Below the pieces are notes generated by a model. It was not told the origin of the DNA. It made no database searches and worked only from the letters and a program-made list of their open reading frames with translations. Shown piece after piece: positions 1 to 9,859 of a stretch of DNA of 64,000 nt. Source of the DNA: CAKVLS01 sp045651685 (GTDB lineage Bacteria > Bacillota > Clostridia > Christensenellales > UBA1242); the NCBI GenBank assembly GCA_045651685.1, contig JAZRSV010000023.1, positions 22,623-86,622 on the forward strand. The letters are read 5' to 3'. The first letter of the stretch is position 1; the number at the start of each line of letters is the position of its first letter. A program made the translations under genes and the position numbers.

Positions 1-1272
1 GTCATAAACAAGCACACCTATGCCTTGTAATAAATAAATGTAGCTAGTCAATACTCTCCAGATAAGCATTGCCCACAATGTACTGCCGGCAAAAAGACTT
101 CTAAAGAACGCATCAAATGATAGTTCTGCTACACCAGTACCACCAGGCAATGGGTTAAAGCTTGTTGACAAGTCGACCATTATAGACATTGTGACGATAC
201 GAGGCCACAAACTTAAGTCAAAGCCTTCAAATGCACAATATATAAAGAATGGTATAGAATACTGTATTAAGAAGAACAGTAATGATGCCAATATGTTAAA
301 AATCCAAATAAATGGCGATTTGCGATAGCGGCGCATAATGTGTTGCCATGAAGTCACACCCTTCATAACCTTGCGGAATATCTTGTTGTAATCTTTCTTA
401 AATATTTTGCAATAAAGCTTTACAAAAAATACAACTATACCTACGCCGACTTTTTTGTTAAGCATAATCAAACATACGCCCAAAATTAGTACAGCAGTAA
501 TGGTATAACCTATCCAGCACATAATACTAAATACAGCTTCGCCTGTTGTGCCGGTGCTTGTAGCACTTACACCCAAGTTTGCAAACAATACAATTGTTGT
601 TAGTATAAAATATGCAATTTGTTGAAACATATATTTTGACATAACAACAGAAACAGATTGTCCTGCTTTTAGGCCATATTTGTTAGCATAAAAAATTTGA
701 AATGGTTGTCCGCCTGTAGATAGTGGCGTAATAATATCATAGTATTTGCCTAGTGCAGATATTTTGTAAGCAAGCACTGGTCTATGACAATTAGTAGCCT
801 TGCGAATTAACACATAAAATCTTAATGTATCTACAAGAACCCAAAGAGCGCTCAAACCAAGAGCTATTATTAAAAACCACCAACTAGCATTAAGATCATC
901 TGGTGGAGCAACAAGACTTTTTTTGCCTTGAATAAAGATAAATAGTGCAATAAATACAATATTAAATACTATCATGCATGCACTTAAAATCTTCTTTTTC
1001 TTTGATTTGTGTGCAGAAACTACTTGTACTGCTTCTAATACCTTTTTTTCGTCTTTCTTTTCTTCGACAGATCCGATATTAACTATACCTTTGTCTAGTA
1101 TTGTATAATACTTAATTTGACTAAAGTTAGCACAATAGTTTGATCTTAATTTTTTATATATTTTTAGTATAGGGGCTTTTATTTTTAGCTTTTCTTTGTC
1201 TATTTTTTGAACAATTTTGCGTGTTTTTGCAGGTTTTTTTACTGTAGATTTTACAGTGCTAGACTCTTGCAT
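1..1272 (-). CDS. Flippase-like integral membrane protein (LPG_synthase_TM/UPF0104), 3' end cut by window
   Basis: The reading frame runs off the left edge; 424 codons are visible. It starts at ATG 1272 behind an AAAGGGGG ribosome site. About 125 Lys-rich cytoplasmic residues come first, followed by several hydrophobic segments. The motifs PLSTGGQPFQ and NPLPGGTGVAE match the glycine-rich motifs of the lysylphosphatidylglycerol-synthase transmembrane family, which lacks the C-terminal transferase domain and is thought to move lipid-linked substrates. The substrate cannot be told from sequence. The long charged N-terminal extension is unusual for the family. It lies downstream of the PrsA-like gene and is separated from it by a terminator. 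Confidence 0.75.
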   Translation of the reverse strand, partial: MQESSTVKSTVKKPAKTRKIVQKIDKEKLKIKAPILKIYKKLRSNYCANFSQIKYYTILDKGIVNIGSVEEKKDEKKVLEAVQVVSAHKSKKKKILSACMIVFNIVFIALFIFIQGKKSLVAPPDDLNASWWFLIIALGLSALWVLVDTLRFYVLIRKATNCHRPVLAYKISALGKYYDIITPLSTGGQPFQIFYANKYGLKAGQSVSVVMSKYMFQQIAYFILTTIVLFANLGVSATSTGTTGEAVFSIMCWIGYTITAVLILGVCLIMLNKKVGVGIVVFFVKLYCKIFKKDYNKIFRKVMKGVTSWQHIMRRYRKSPFIWIFNILASLLFFLIQYSIPFFIYCAFEGFDLSLWPRIVTMSIMVDLSTSFNPLPGGTGVAELSFDAFFRSLFAGSTLWAMLIWRVLTSYIYLLQGIGVLVYD

Positions 1273-1304
1273 ATATGCCCCCTTTTAATAATTCTTTTAT
1301 AGCG

Positions 1305-1333
1305 AAAAAACTATCAGTTAAGATAGTTTTTTT
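1305..1333 (-). terminator. Intrinsic terminator of the PrsA-like gene
   Basis: An AAACTATC/GATAGTTT hairpin has T-runs on both sides. It sits just after the stop of the foldase gene and before the flippase-like gene. Confidence 0.7.
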
Positions 1334-1338
1334 ACTTT

Positions 1339-3009
1339 TTATAGATAATCTTTGTATCTGCTTTCAAAATATTTGAATGTCAAACCAGATTTTAGAGTAT
1401 TAAGAACTCTTGTCTCAAAGCTAGAATATTCTGCTGCTACTACTTGAGAATATAAAAATTCTAAATAGTTGTCTTCTGCTACAGCAGAGCGACTTGTCTT
1501 TTTGTTATAAAGAGTTTCTACATTTGCACTAGCTGGATCTAGGTTTGTGCAAACATTGCTTAAAATAATAATATGATATCCGTATTCGCTCTCGATAGGT
1601 GCTGATACTGCGCCGATATAACCGTCGCCATTATCATATAAAGCTCTAGTAGCATCAGTAAAGCTATCTACCATTGTAGAGTGACCTGTAGAAATACGAT
1701 AGTCAAATTGAGCATTTAGGATACCTTCGTCTTGGTTGTATTGATATACAAGTTTGTTAAACTCTGTAGACATAAAGTCTGCATACAAGTCAGAACCACG
1801 AGTATAAGCAGCGTCTGCTTGAGCAACCAAGTTAAGGATATTGTTATATATTTCGCTAACAGAAAGTTTTGTATCTGTATCAAAACCTTTGTTGTCACGC
1901 TTTGTAGCGATTGTACCATCTACGCTTTTTAGATGTGCAATTCTGCTGTCTTTTTCTGCTTGAGTAAGGTATGGGTCTTCTTTGATAGCTGTGATTGCAT
2001 CTTCGTCAAATTTAACTAGAATGTGTTGAACTTCTAGTACAGCTTCGCTTTGACCAAAATAAACATATTTTGAACCATTGTCTGTAGAAATTACATTGTT
2101 ATAAAAACCATCGCTAGTCACATTGTATTCTTCTACATTGGCATTATACATTTGAGTATATTTTTTGATAATTTGAGCAATTACATCTTGAGTCAAATAT
2201 CCATCTGCGCCATAACCATAGTTATCTTCGTATACGCGTTGGAATTTTGATAGATATGCATTGTCTAGGTTAACCTTAAAGATACGGTCTAGTTCTCTAT
2301 TGATAAGCTCGGTATTGTTTTTGCTGTGATAGTTTCTTTGTTTTTCGTCTTCACGCAAAGTTTGCAAATATTCTGACCAAGCTTTGTCCATAATGCTCTT
2401 GCTAGCATAATCTGTTCTTTCGTAGTTATAAAGATTTAGTTTTGCATCTTCATTTTCAAAGGTGTAGTTTGCTTTTTTAACTTTCCACTCACCATTAACA
2501 TTTTCGATAGCTATTTTTGCTTCAAATTTTGTCTCTGGGTTGAAAGTTGGAGCAGCCTCTTCTTCTTCGCTAGGTATAAAGCCATCTAGATCTACATATT
2601 TAGAAACTATTTCTTTAACTTTGCCATCGATATAATCCCAGCTTTCTCTTACGGCATTGTTATATTCTTTTGTAGTTACTTCGTATACATAATCTTCTTG
2701 AGCAATGTTAGCTTTTACTTCTTCTTGAGCTTTAGCCTTAACATGTTGCAATAACAAACCTCTTTGCAACAACATATCAATAGTTTGTTTTACTGCGTCT
2801 TCTTGTGTAGTGCCATTTTGCATAAGTGATGCGCCATAGTTGTAATAACCATTGATAAATTCTTCTTTAGTTATCTCAACATCGCCAACTTTAGCAACTA
2901 CTTGAGTTAAATAAGCATCTGTGTCTCTAGTAAACAAATTACAGCCAGTTAGTATGCTTGTGGCCATAACAAGAGACATGATTATGCTAAATAATTTTTT
3001 CTTCATCAT
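1339..3009 (-). CDS. PrsA/SurA-like peptidyl-prolyl isomerase lipoprotein
   Basis: Predicted extracytoplasmic foldase of 556 residues. The N-terminus is a lipoprotein signal with lipobox LTGC (Cys23). A SurA-N-like helical region follows (about 30-110). A parvulin domain begins with VQHILVKF (about 327-334) and ends with the family signature EYGYHIII (about 475-485). The parvulin domain is stretched by an insertion of about 100 residues, so the isomerase activity is uncertain. An acidic low-complexity stretch lies near 147-155. The start follows AGGAG. The family assists folding of secreted proteins at the outer face of the membrane. It has its own terminator and is separated from mfd by about 100 bases in which I see nothing notable. 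Confidence 0.8.
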   Translation of the reverse strand: MMKKKLFSIIMSLVMATSILTGCNLFTRDTDAYLTQVVAKVGDVEITKEEFINGYYNYGASLMQNGTTQEDAVKQTIDMLLQRGLLLQHVKAKAQEEVKANIAQEDYVYEVTTKEYNNAVRESWDYIDGKVKEIVSKYVDLDGFIPSEEEEAAPTFNPETKFEAKIAIENVNGEWKVKKANYTFENEDAKLNLYNYERTDYASKSIMDKAWSEYLQTLREDEKQRNYHSKNNTELINRELDRIFKVNLDNAYLSKFQRVYEDNYGYGADGYLTQDVIAQIIKKYTQMYNANVEEYNVTSDGFYNNVISTDNGSKYVYFGQSEAVLEVQHILVKFDEDAITAIKEDPYLTQAEKDSRIAHLKSVDGTIATKRDNKGFDTDTKLSVSEIYNNILNLVAQADAAYTRGSDLYADFMSTEFNKLVYQYNQDEGILNAQFDYRISTGHSTMVDSFTDATRALYDNGDGYIGAVSAPIESEYGYHIIILSNVCTNLDPASANVETLYNKKTSRSAVAEDNYLEFLYSQVVAAEYSSFETRVLNTLKSGLTFKYFESRYKDYL

Positions 3010-3116
3010 ATACTCCTATAAACAGTTTGTTTGGTATAGTTTTGTCACAAAAGGCAAGTCTAAACCATCATAGTAAGTTAATTATACACAAATCAATTAA
3101 GAAAATCAAATACAAA

Positions 3117-6100
3117 TTATACTTTTTGGGTCAAATTGACCAAAAATTTTATCACTTCTTGCTGTGTTTTTTGCAAAGAATCACGATATTGAACAAATAT
3201 CTCTGGATGGTTGCTTGCATTTTGTCTAAACATGTAGTCTCCATCTTGCAAATAACTGTACCATTTTTGCTCTGAAACTTCTGGATAAAATACAATTTTT
3301 GCACCAAAAGATTGTATCGAAACAGTTTTTACCATAACTTTTTGACACAAACTCTTGATATATGCTACTTGCAATAGTTGTTCTGCAGCAGCAGGTAAAG
3401 ATCCAAAGTTATCGCTAATTTCTTTAGACAATTTGTCAAGATCTTCTTTGTTATTGATTTTACTGATTTTTGTATAGTACAAAATTCTATTTTCGTCACC
3501 CACAATATAGTCTTGTGGTATATATGCATTTATGCCGATATCGAGTTTTACTTCTCTTGCTTGTTCTACAACTTCACCTTTTAACTCGCTAACAGCTTCG
3601 TTTAGCAATTTGATATACATATCATAGCCGACTTTTTCCATATGTCCAGATTGCTCTGCACCCAGAATATCGCCGGCACCTCTTATTTCGAGGTCACGCA
3701 TAGCAATTTTATAACCGCTACCCATCTCGCTAAACTCCATAAGAGCATCAAGTCTACGATAAGCCTCTGGTGACAAAATCTTGTTTCGTTCAAATGTAAA
3801 ATATGCATAAGACGATCTTGTGCTACGACCTATACGACCTCTCAACTGATAAAGTTGTGACAAGCCTAGTTTGTCAGCATCAATAACGATAAGTGTATTT
3901 GCAAATGGCAAGTCAATGCCATTTTCTATCAGCACGGTACTAATCAAAATTTGAGTTTGCTTTGTAAACAATTTGTAAATATTGTCTTCTAACTCTTTAG
4001 CTTGCATTTGACCATGCGCAACACCTATTGTCACATCTGGCAACAATTTAGAAATTTTTGCATAAAAATCATATATGCTTTGTACCTTATTGTACACGAT
4101 CAAAACTTGTCCACCACGGGCAAGTTCTTTTTTGCAAGCATCTACAACAAGAGTGTCAGAGTAGTCCAAAACAAAAGTTTCGGTGTTGATGCGATCTTTT
4201 GGTGGAGTGTTAAGAAAACTAATATCTCTTATGCCAACCAAAGACATATACAAAGTTCTTGGTATTGGGGTTGCTGACAAAGTTATAACATCTACATTGG
4301 ATTTTATAGACTTTAATTTTTCTTTGTCTTCGACACCAAAGCGTTGTTCTTCGTCCAAAATAAGTAAGCCCAAATCCTTAAACTTAACATCATTAGATAA
4401 CAACCTATGTGTACCACAGATAATATCTATGTCACCTTTTTTTAGGTCGTCTAATATTCGGGTTTGTTCTGACTTGGTCTTAAATCTATTGATAACGCCA
4501 ACCCTTACCATAAAGTCTTTCATACGAGAAACGCAAGTGTTATAATGTTGCTCGCAAAGTATGGTAGTAGGACAAATAATTGCAACCTGTTTGCCGTCTG
4601 TTATTGCCTTGTAAGCAGCGCACAAAGCGACCTCTGTTTTGCCAAAACCAACATCGCCGCAGACCAATCGGTCGACAATTCTAGAACTCTCCATGTCCCT
4701 TTTTATCTGGGCTATAGCTTCCGACTGGTCGTTCGTGTAAGGGTATGGAAAGGCATTTTCGAAGGCCTGTTGAAGGTAGCTATCCCGGCTATAAACATAG
4801 CCTTTGCTAGCTTGTCTTTGCGAATAAATTTTGACCAAATTAATCGCCATTGTCTTAACAGAAGACTTAACTTTTTGCTTGGTTTTGAAAAATTCTGTAC
4901 CACCAATTTTGTTGCACTTTGGTGCAAAATCACCCACATATGCAGATATCTGATCTGTGTTTTCTGTAGGCAAATACAATATATCTCCACCAAGATATTC
5001 TATAACAATATAGTCATGATAACTTGTTGTTAGCTTTAATTTTTGAATAGCAATACACTTACCTATACCATGATTTTGATGGACGACAAAGTCTCCAACT
5101 TTTGGCAAGTATGCAGGCTTGTCTTGTACGGTTGCATTAGCAGTTTGTTCTTTTATTGGGTTTTGGTTAAGATCATCACTACCAATAAGAACAAATCCGT
5201 CTTCATAAAAACCAGCACTAATTGGGATATTAGTTGCACTAATATTTATTTCAAAGTCAACAAGTTCATCTAATGTTTTTACTTGGTTATATTTAACGCC
5301 AAAGCTATCTAACATACCAAGAACTTTGTTGTATGTAAGAGGACAGCCACAACTTAAAAATACAGTTGTTTTGTTTTTATTAAATACATTAAGCTCATAA
5401 CTAAAGTTTGACCAGTCGTTATAATATTTTTGAGTAGGTATACATCTAAAGGTCATTATGTTTTGAGGAGCAAAAATTTTGTTTTGGTTGCTTACTCTCA
5501 TAAAGCTTAATAAATATTTTGCATCTATATTATCAAACACTTGAGACTTTGTTTTATAAAACTCTCTATGTTTATCAAACAGTTCTCCTGCTTGTCTAAA
5601 TTCTGCAAACCACTCATCAAGTTCGTTAAGTGTAGTTGCGATTGCATCGCATATTATCTTTGGCTCATCAAAGATGATTAAAGATTTGTCATCAAAATAA
5701 TCTATAATGCCTGCATTGTAATAATCAATAAACGGTGCCACAAATGCAGTCGAAATTGCAATATTGTTTTGGATAAAATCTAATTGATTAGAAATAACTT
5801 CGTTTAGTCTTAACATTTCAGAAGATGTAAGGTCTTGATGTGCAAGCAAATTGTTGGCTTGCTTTACTACATCTTGCCTTATTGTCTCATTTACAAATAC
5901 CAAAGAGTTTGGCAAAAGTTTTATTTGTGTTTTTTCTGATACTGTCTTAAAAGTTGCTGGATCAAATAATTTTATACTCTCTATTTGATCTCCAAAAAAG
6001 CTTATGCGTGTAGCAAAAGTCTCGTTGTTGATATATACATCTAAAATATCGCCTCTTAATGAGTATTCGCCATTTGCTTCTACCCTGTCTACTCTGCGAT

Positions 6101-6548
6101 AACCCATAGAAGATAGCAAACTAGATACTTCTTCTAACGAATACTCTTTGCCACAATCTAATATAAGCGAATTAGACCTATATACTTGTGGTGAAGGTAG
6201 TTTTTGCAACAATACTTGTGGCAAAACTATAAGGGCATCTAAAGAACCATCTACAATGCTGTTAATAGCGGCGATGTATTCCTTAAACAAAGGATTGGTC
6301 TTTTCGTTAACACCAAACAAGGCAGGTAGCTTGTCAGATATAACAAAACATCTCTTGCCAAGTGCTTTTAGTTGTTTTTGTATGTTTTTTGCAACGAAAA
6401 AATCAGGAGCAACATATAATAGTTGCTTCTGATCCGAAATACTATTTGCAATATAGCCGCGTTCACCTACGCCAAGACCACTAACTGATATGTGGCGGTC
6501 GGTATCGACTAAACTTTGTAATTTTTTTATATTAACAAAACTATACAT
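3117..6548 (-). CDS. mfd: Transcription-repair coupling factor Mfd
   Basis: Mfd displaces RNA polymerase stalled at lesions and recruits UvrA. The protein has 1143 residues from ATG 6548; a GTG at 6581 would overlap pth by 32 bases. Visible in order: the UvrB-like module with RVDRVEANGEYSLRGDILDV (about 150-170), the CarD-like RNA-polymerase-interacting domain with VGDFVVHQNHGIG (about 480-550), helicase Walker A GDVGFGKTEVA (about 631), the DEEQ box (about 732), LSATPIPRTL and QLRGRIGRS, then the C-terminal TRCF domain. Length and order are normal for the family. It follows pth by one base and is probably co-transcribed with it. Confidence 0.97.
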   Translation of the reverse strand: MYSFVNIKKLQSLVDTDRHISVSGLGVGERGYIANSISDQKQLLYVAPDFFVAKNIQKQLKALGKRCFVISDKLPALFGVNEKTNPLFKEYIAAINSIVDGSLDALIVLPQVLLQKLPSPQVYRSNSLILDCGKEYSLEEVSSLLSSMGYRRVDRVEANGEYSLRGDILDVYINNETFATRISFFGDQIESIKLFDPATFKTVSEKTQIKLLPNSLVFVNETIRQDVVKQANNLLAHQDLTSSEMLRLNEVISNQLDFIQNNIAISTAFVAPFIDYYNAGIIDYFDDKSLIIFDEPKIICDAIATTLNELDEWFAEFRQAGELFDKHREFYKTKSQVFDNIDAKYLLSFMRVSNQNKIFAPQNIMTFRCIPTQKYYNDWSNFSYELNVFNKNKTTVFLSCGCPLTYNKVLGMLDSFGVKYNQVKTLDELVDFEINISATNIPISAGFYEDGFVLIGSDDLNQNPIKEQTANATVQDKPAYLPKVGDFVVHQNHGIGKCIAIQKLKLTTSYHDYIVIEYLGGDILYLPTENTDQISAYVGDFAPKCNKIGGTEFFKTKQKVKSSVKTMAINLVKIYSQRQASKGYVYSRDSYLQQAFENAFPYPYTNDQSEAIAQIKRDMESSRIVDRLVCGDVGFGKTEVALCAAYKAITDGKQVAIICPTTILCEQHYNTCVSRMKDFMVRVGVINRFKTKSEQTRILDDLKKGDIDIICGTHRLLSNDVKFKDLGLLILDEEQRFGVEDKEKLKSIKSNVDVITLSATPIPRTLYMSLVGIRDISFLNTPPKDRINTETFVLDYSDTLVVDACKKELARGGQVLIVYNKVQSIYDFYAKISKLLPDVTIGVAHGQMQAKELEDNIYKLFTKQTQILISTVLIENGIDLPFANTLIVIDADKLGLSQLYQLRGRIGRSTRSSYAYFTFERNKILSPEAYRRLDALMEFSEMGSGYKIAMRDLEIRGAGDILGAEQSGHMEKVGYDMYIKLLNEAVSELKGEVVEQAREVKLDIGINAYIPQDYIVGDENRILYYTKISKINNKEDLDKLSKEISDNFGSLPAAAEQLLQVAYIKSLCQKVMVKTVSIQSFGAKIVFYPEVSEQKWYSYLQDGDYMFRQNASNHPEIFVQYRDSLQKTQQEVIKFLVNLTQKV

Positions 6549-6549
6549 A

Positions 6550-7086
6550 CTATTTTTGACGGATGTCGTTGTCAATAACACCCAAAACCTTTTCTGCAGC
6601 TTCGGTCAAAGCTGGAGCAATTTGTTCCATTTTTTTATCGTCAATGCGACTTAGTACATAAGTAGCAAGATCTACACTACGATCTACGCCAGCACCAATC
6701 TTTATTCTCCTAAAGCCTTCTCCCATATGGTTTACAATATCTCTCAAACCATTATGGGTACCACCACTACCGTGTTCTCTATATCTTGTAGTGCCTGGCT
6801 CTAGGTCAATATCATCACACAAAACAATAACTTGAGATGGTTTTAGCTTATAATTTGCAACAAATTTTATAACACTTTCGCCACTCAAATTCATAAAAGT
6901 TAGAGGTTTTGCCAAAATTAAGCTTTCGCCATTATATTTTGCTTGAGCGATATTGGCGTTATATTTTGTCTTGTCAAAGCTAACCCCTAGCTTGTCCGCC
7001 AAGATATCTATACTCATATAACCTAAATTGTGATATGTCTTTAGGTATTTGTCTCCTGGATTGCCCAGGCCTACTATTAGATACAT
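6550..7086 (-). CDS. pth: Peptidyl-tRNA hydrolase
   Basis: Releases peptides from drop-off peptidyl-tRNA. The protein has 178 residues, slightly short of the usual 185-195. The signature GLGNPGDKYLKTYHNLGY carries Asn10 and the catalytic His20. FMNLSG, CDDIDL (catalytic-type Asp) and GSGGTHNGL complete the active site. The gene sits between a glmU-type gene and mfd, an order common in Firmicutes (glmU-pth-mfd), with gaps of 1-2 bases on both sides. Confidence 0.97.
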   Translation of the reverse strand: MYLIVGLGNPGDKYLKTYHNLGYMSIDILADKLGVSFDKTKYNANIAQAKYNGESLILAKPLTFMNLSGESVIKFVANYKLKPSQVIVLCDDIDLEPGTTRYREHGSGGTHNGLRDIVNHMGEGFRRIKIGAGVDRSVDLATYVLSRIDDKKMEQIAPALTEAAEKVLGVIDNDIRQK

Positions 7087-7088
7087 AT

Positions 7089-7667
7089 TTATTCCCTTTT
7101 TGGTTTTTGTGTTTGTTTAACTCTTGCTATCGCAAAGGTATTAGCTGGCATACTTTGTGTTATTGTAGAACCCGCCGCCAAAAAGCAGTCGTCTCCTATA
7201 GTTATTGGTGCTATAAGGTTGACATTGCTGCCTACAAACACATTGTCACCTATTGTTGTCTTATGTTTTTGTTTGCCATCATAGTTGCAAAATACAACTC
7301 CACAACCAAGATTGCAGTTTTTGCCCATAGTTGCATCTCCTACATATGTAAGATGCGCTATCTTGCAGCCATCACCTACGATACTGTTTTTTATCTCGAC
7401 AAAGTTGCCTATTCGCACATTGCTACCTATAGTGACATTTTGCCTAATGTGAGCATTAGGACCTACTGTTGTATTGTCTCCTACAATACTATCATTAATT
7501 GTAGACGAGTACAAGACACAGTTGTTGCCAATAACACTATTTACAATCAAATTGTTTGGATACAAAATTGTACCGCTTTTTATGATACATTTGCCAATAA
7601 TAGTGTTGTTTGGATATATAATAACATCTTTTTCTATTATTACTTGTTTGTCTATATAACTTTCCAT
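7089..7667 (-). CDS. GlmU-type acetyltransferase: stand-alone left-handed beta-helix protein
   Basis: A 192-residue hexapeptide-repeat protein that matches only the C-terminal acetyltransferase half of GlmU (glucosamine-1-phosphate N-acetyltransferase). GPNAHIRQNVTIGSNVRIG, IAHLTYVGDA (catalytic His) and CNYDGKQKHKTTIGD are diagnostic GlmU segments. Repeated IYPNN, LYPNN and I/V-hexads form the helix. The uridylyltransferase half is absent here; a degenerate version lies in the next gene upstream (7703-8500), which also contains the first turns of a beta-helix. So the pair looks like a duplication followed by partition rather than a simple frameshift. It is two bases upstream of pth. Confidence 0.85.
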   Translation of the reverse strand: MESYIDKQVIIEKDVIIYPNNTIIGKCIIKSGTILYPNNLIVNSVIGNNCVLYSSTINDSIVGDNTTVGPNAHIRQNVTIGSNVRIGNFVEIKNSIVGDGCKIAHLTYVGDATMGKNCNLGCGVVFCNYDGKQKHKTTIGDNVFVGSNVNLIAPITIGDDCFLAAGSTITQSMPANTFAIARVKQTQKPKRE

Positions 7668-7702
7668 ACTGTGTTATATGAGACAAAAAGTCTTTTTGTT
7701 AA

Positions 7703-8500
7703 TTATTGTATAATTTTTTCAAAAGGTCCTAGCTTGCTGCCTTGTGGCACCTTTGAATTTTTTACTACACTATACATAATAGTACTATCGTCATCAATAA
7801 TACTATTTTCTATATAGTTGTTTGGCAAAAGTTTGACATTATTGCCTATATAACACACACCGTATAGGTGATTGTTTGGATAAATAACAGCGCTTTGCTC
7901 GATAGTGACATCTGCATATATTGTTGTTGTAGCAGGGTCCATTATTCTAACACCGTTATTTAGATGAAAGCTAATAATACGATTTTTTAAGATATCTTCG
8001 ATGATCATAAGCTGTTTGTTATTAAAAGCAGTCATAAAATCTTCTTCGTCAAAGTATCTTGGTTCTGCTGTATATATTTTGTCAGCATTGCGTACAAAAT
8101 CTGTGTTAAAAAGATAACCTCTAGTCAACTTGCAAACACTTGTTTGTTTGGTCAATGCATAATCGATGACCTCTTGTACGGTAGATTGTTTTAACAAAGG
8201 AGTATCACTATAAACAACAAATGTATACTCACTATCATCTATGTGAGGTTTTATCACTTGCAAAACATCTTGCGAGTTGTTGTATGGCACAAGTGTAGTT
8301 TTGTAATCGCTACAAGCAAGTTTTACCCAATCAAGCATAGATTTGCCCAACAAATCAAGCTCATAAGGTTTGTCTACACCTACAAAATTTTTGTTTTGAA
8401 CAAGCAAAATAATAACCGATACACTTTGTTTTTTTTGTGCAACGGTTGCTGTTTGCAATTCTTTATCTAGATCAATAGATGTCATTGTTAATGTTTCCAT
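7703..8500 (-). CDS. Degenerate GlmU-like protein: nucleotidyltransferase-like domain plus short beta-helix
   Basis: A 265-residue protein aligning with the N-terminal half of GlmU. The nucleotide-binding loop that should read AAGxGTRM is VQNKNF here (about 34-39), and the domain is about 60 residues short. YSDTPLL (metal Asp) and MTAFNNKQL (NN pair) are still recognisable, as is the GlmU linker NNGVRIMDP. Residues 186-265 form incomplete hexapeptide turns. UDP-GlcNAc pyrophosphorylase activity therefore looks lost, and a scaffolding or regulatory role with the neighbouring acetyltransferase is possible. There is no clear ribosome site before ATG 8500; ATG 8485, behind GGAA, is an alternative start. 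Confidence 0.7.
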   Translation of the reverse strand: METLTMTSIDLDKELQTATVAQKKQSVSVIILLVQNKNFVGVDKPYELDLLGKSMLDWVKLACSDYKTTLVPYNNSQDVLQVIKPHIDDSEYTFVVYSDTPLLKQSTVQEVIDYALTKQTSVCKLTRGYLFNTDFVRNADKIYTAEPRYFDEEDFMTAFNNKQLMIIEDILKNRIISFHLNNGVRIMDPATTTIYADVTIEQSAVIYPNNHLYGVCYIGNNVKLLPNNYIENSIIDDDSTIMYSVVKNSKVPQGSKLGPFEKIIQ

Positions 8501-8547
8501 AATTTTATTTTAACAACTAAATACTTGATTGTCAATGTATTAATTAT

Positions 8548-9009
8548 TTAGTCGTCTTGCTCCTTATTTTTGCGTTTTTGCTTAAAAAAGTCTGACAAAA
8601 TGCCAGCACACTCTTTTTCCATAATGCCACCTTCTACTTGTGGATTATGATTAAAACGATTGTCTGTAAGTAGATTGTATATACTGCCTACGCAGCCTCT
8701 TTTTTGGTCATATGCCCCAAAAACTACTTTGCCTAATCTCGCATTGATTATCGCTCCTGCGCACATTGGGCAAGGTTCTAGCGTCACATACATGGTGCAA
8801 TCTGTCAGCCTAAATGAGTGTAGTTTTTTGCAAGCCTTGTCTATTGCCAAAACTTCTGCATGATATAGGGCATTTTGCTTTTTTTGGCGCCTGTTATATG
8901 CCTTTGCAATGACTTTATTGTCTTTTACTATTATTGCTCCTACTGGCACTTCGTCATGTTTTAGAGCTATTTTAGCCTGCTGTAAGGCCATATACATATA
9001 ATCGTTCAT
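8548..9009 (-). CDS. tadA: tRNA-specific adenosine deaminase
   Basis: Converts A34 to inosine in tRNA-Arg(ACG). The protein has 153 residues. The deaminase zinc motifs HAEVLAI (His ligand and catalytic Glu) and LEPCPMCAGAI (Cys pair) are intact, and GAYDQKRGCVGS matches TadA rather than a cytidine deaminase. The Lys-rich tail is typical. Its ATG overlaps the stop of the upstream M14 peptidase gene by four bases (ATGA), so the two genes are translationally coupled. Confidence 0.95.
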   Translation of the reverse strand: MNDYMYMALQQAKIALKHDEVPVGAIIVKDNKVIAKAYNRRQKKQNALYHAEVLAIDKACKKLHSFRLTDCTMYVTLEPCPMCAGAIINARLGKVVFGAYDQKRGCVGSIYNLLTDNRFNHNPQVEGGIMEKECAGILSDFFKQKRKNKEQDD

Positions 9010-9854
9010 ACTCTCTCCAGTTGTGATATAAAATGCAACAATATGTTGCGATTTTGTCTACAAATACAATCAAGTTCTGTATCTGGTATGGGATGTTTTA
9101 ATTTATCTTTTGCTACTTCTATAGTAAAGGCAGGCATGCCATAATATGTTGTACAAAAATCTTTGTAGCCACCTGCACTATTTTTTGACTGTTTTGCTTG
9201 ATAATTTAGCTTTTTTGATATAAATTTTGCCAAATTTTTGTCTCTTAAAAAAGTGTTTTTGTCTTGACCTAAAAAACCATAATAAACAACTTCGCCTTTT
9301 AGGTGATAGCTAATTGTCGCATCTGGTTTTACCATATTAGTCAAGTTAATTAATGCTTGTGTTTCGGGTTCGCTATTAGGATGCGGACCGATATAATTTT
9401 GATAACACTGATAATTAACATTGCTTTTGCCGCCGCCCCAGTTGGCATCAAAATTTACATTAAGGTCAACTGCGTTAAGATTAGCTTTGTATAACTTAAG
9501 ATTATTGACATAGTCTACCTTTTTTAGTAGCGCCTGTTTTGCTTCTACAAAGGGTTTTAACCCCTGCATAACTACTTTTACGCCGTCTACATTTACTAGC
9601 GGCACAAAGTAAATGGTGGCGTCAAAATCAAAGTTTTTTAGATACTTTATCATATCAATAATAACAAGGCTTGTAAGATACTCTCTTGCATGAATAGCGC
9701 CTTGAACTATTATCTTTTTGTTAAAATTGTCTCCTAAAACAAAACACCAAATATTTTTGTTTAGAACTGTTTTGCCTATACTAAAATATTTGGTAGTTGC
9801 TTTTAGATTATTAAGTTGTTGCAAAATGTACTCAAAAGTAATAATAAAACCCAA
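9006..9854 (-). CDS. M14-family zinc carboxypeptidase-like protein
   Basis: A 282-residue protein with the M14 metallopeptidase pattern: zinc ligands in IHAREY (HxxE) and SYHLKG, DLNVNFDANWG in place of the usual DLNRNF, and the catalytic Glu in FTIEVAKD. No signal peptide is visible, so it is probably cytoplasmic, as are the murein-peptide amidases (MpaA group) and gamma-D-glutamyl-diamino-acid peptidases. A role in cell-wall peptide recycling is an inference. It is coupled to tadA by a four-base overlap and lies five bases after rlmH. Confidence 0.8.
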   Translation of the reverse strand: MGFIITFEYILQQLNNLKATTKYFSIGKTVLNKNIWCFVLGDNFNKKIIVQGAIHAREYLTSLVIIDMIKYLKNFDFDATIYFVPLVNVDGVKVVMQGLKPFVEAKQALLKKVDYVNNLKLYKANLNAVDLNVNFDANWGGGKSNVNYQCYQNYIGPHPNSEPETQALINLTNMVKPDATISYHLKGEVVYYGFLGQDKNTFLRDKNLAKFISKKLNYQAKQSKNSAGGYKDFCTTYYGMPAFTIEVAKDKLKHPIPDTELDCICRQNRNILLHFISQLERV

Positions 9855-9859
9855 TCTCC

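Noticed and set aside
4545..5033. Rightward 162-codon frame inside mfd
   Set aside because: Antisense to the conserved RNA-polymerase-binding and helicase part of Mfd.
7035..7817. Rightward 260-codon frame
   Set aside because: It is antisense to the well-supported pth and acetyltransferase genes, and its Tyr/Cys-rich composition is typical of a shadow frame.
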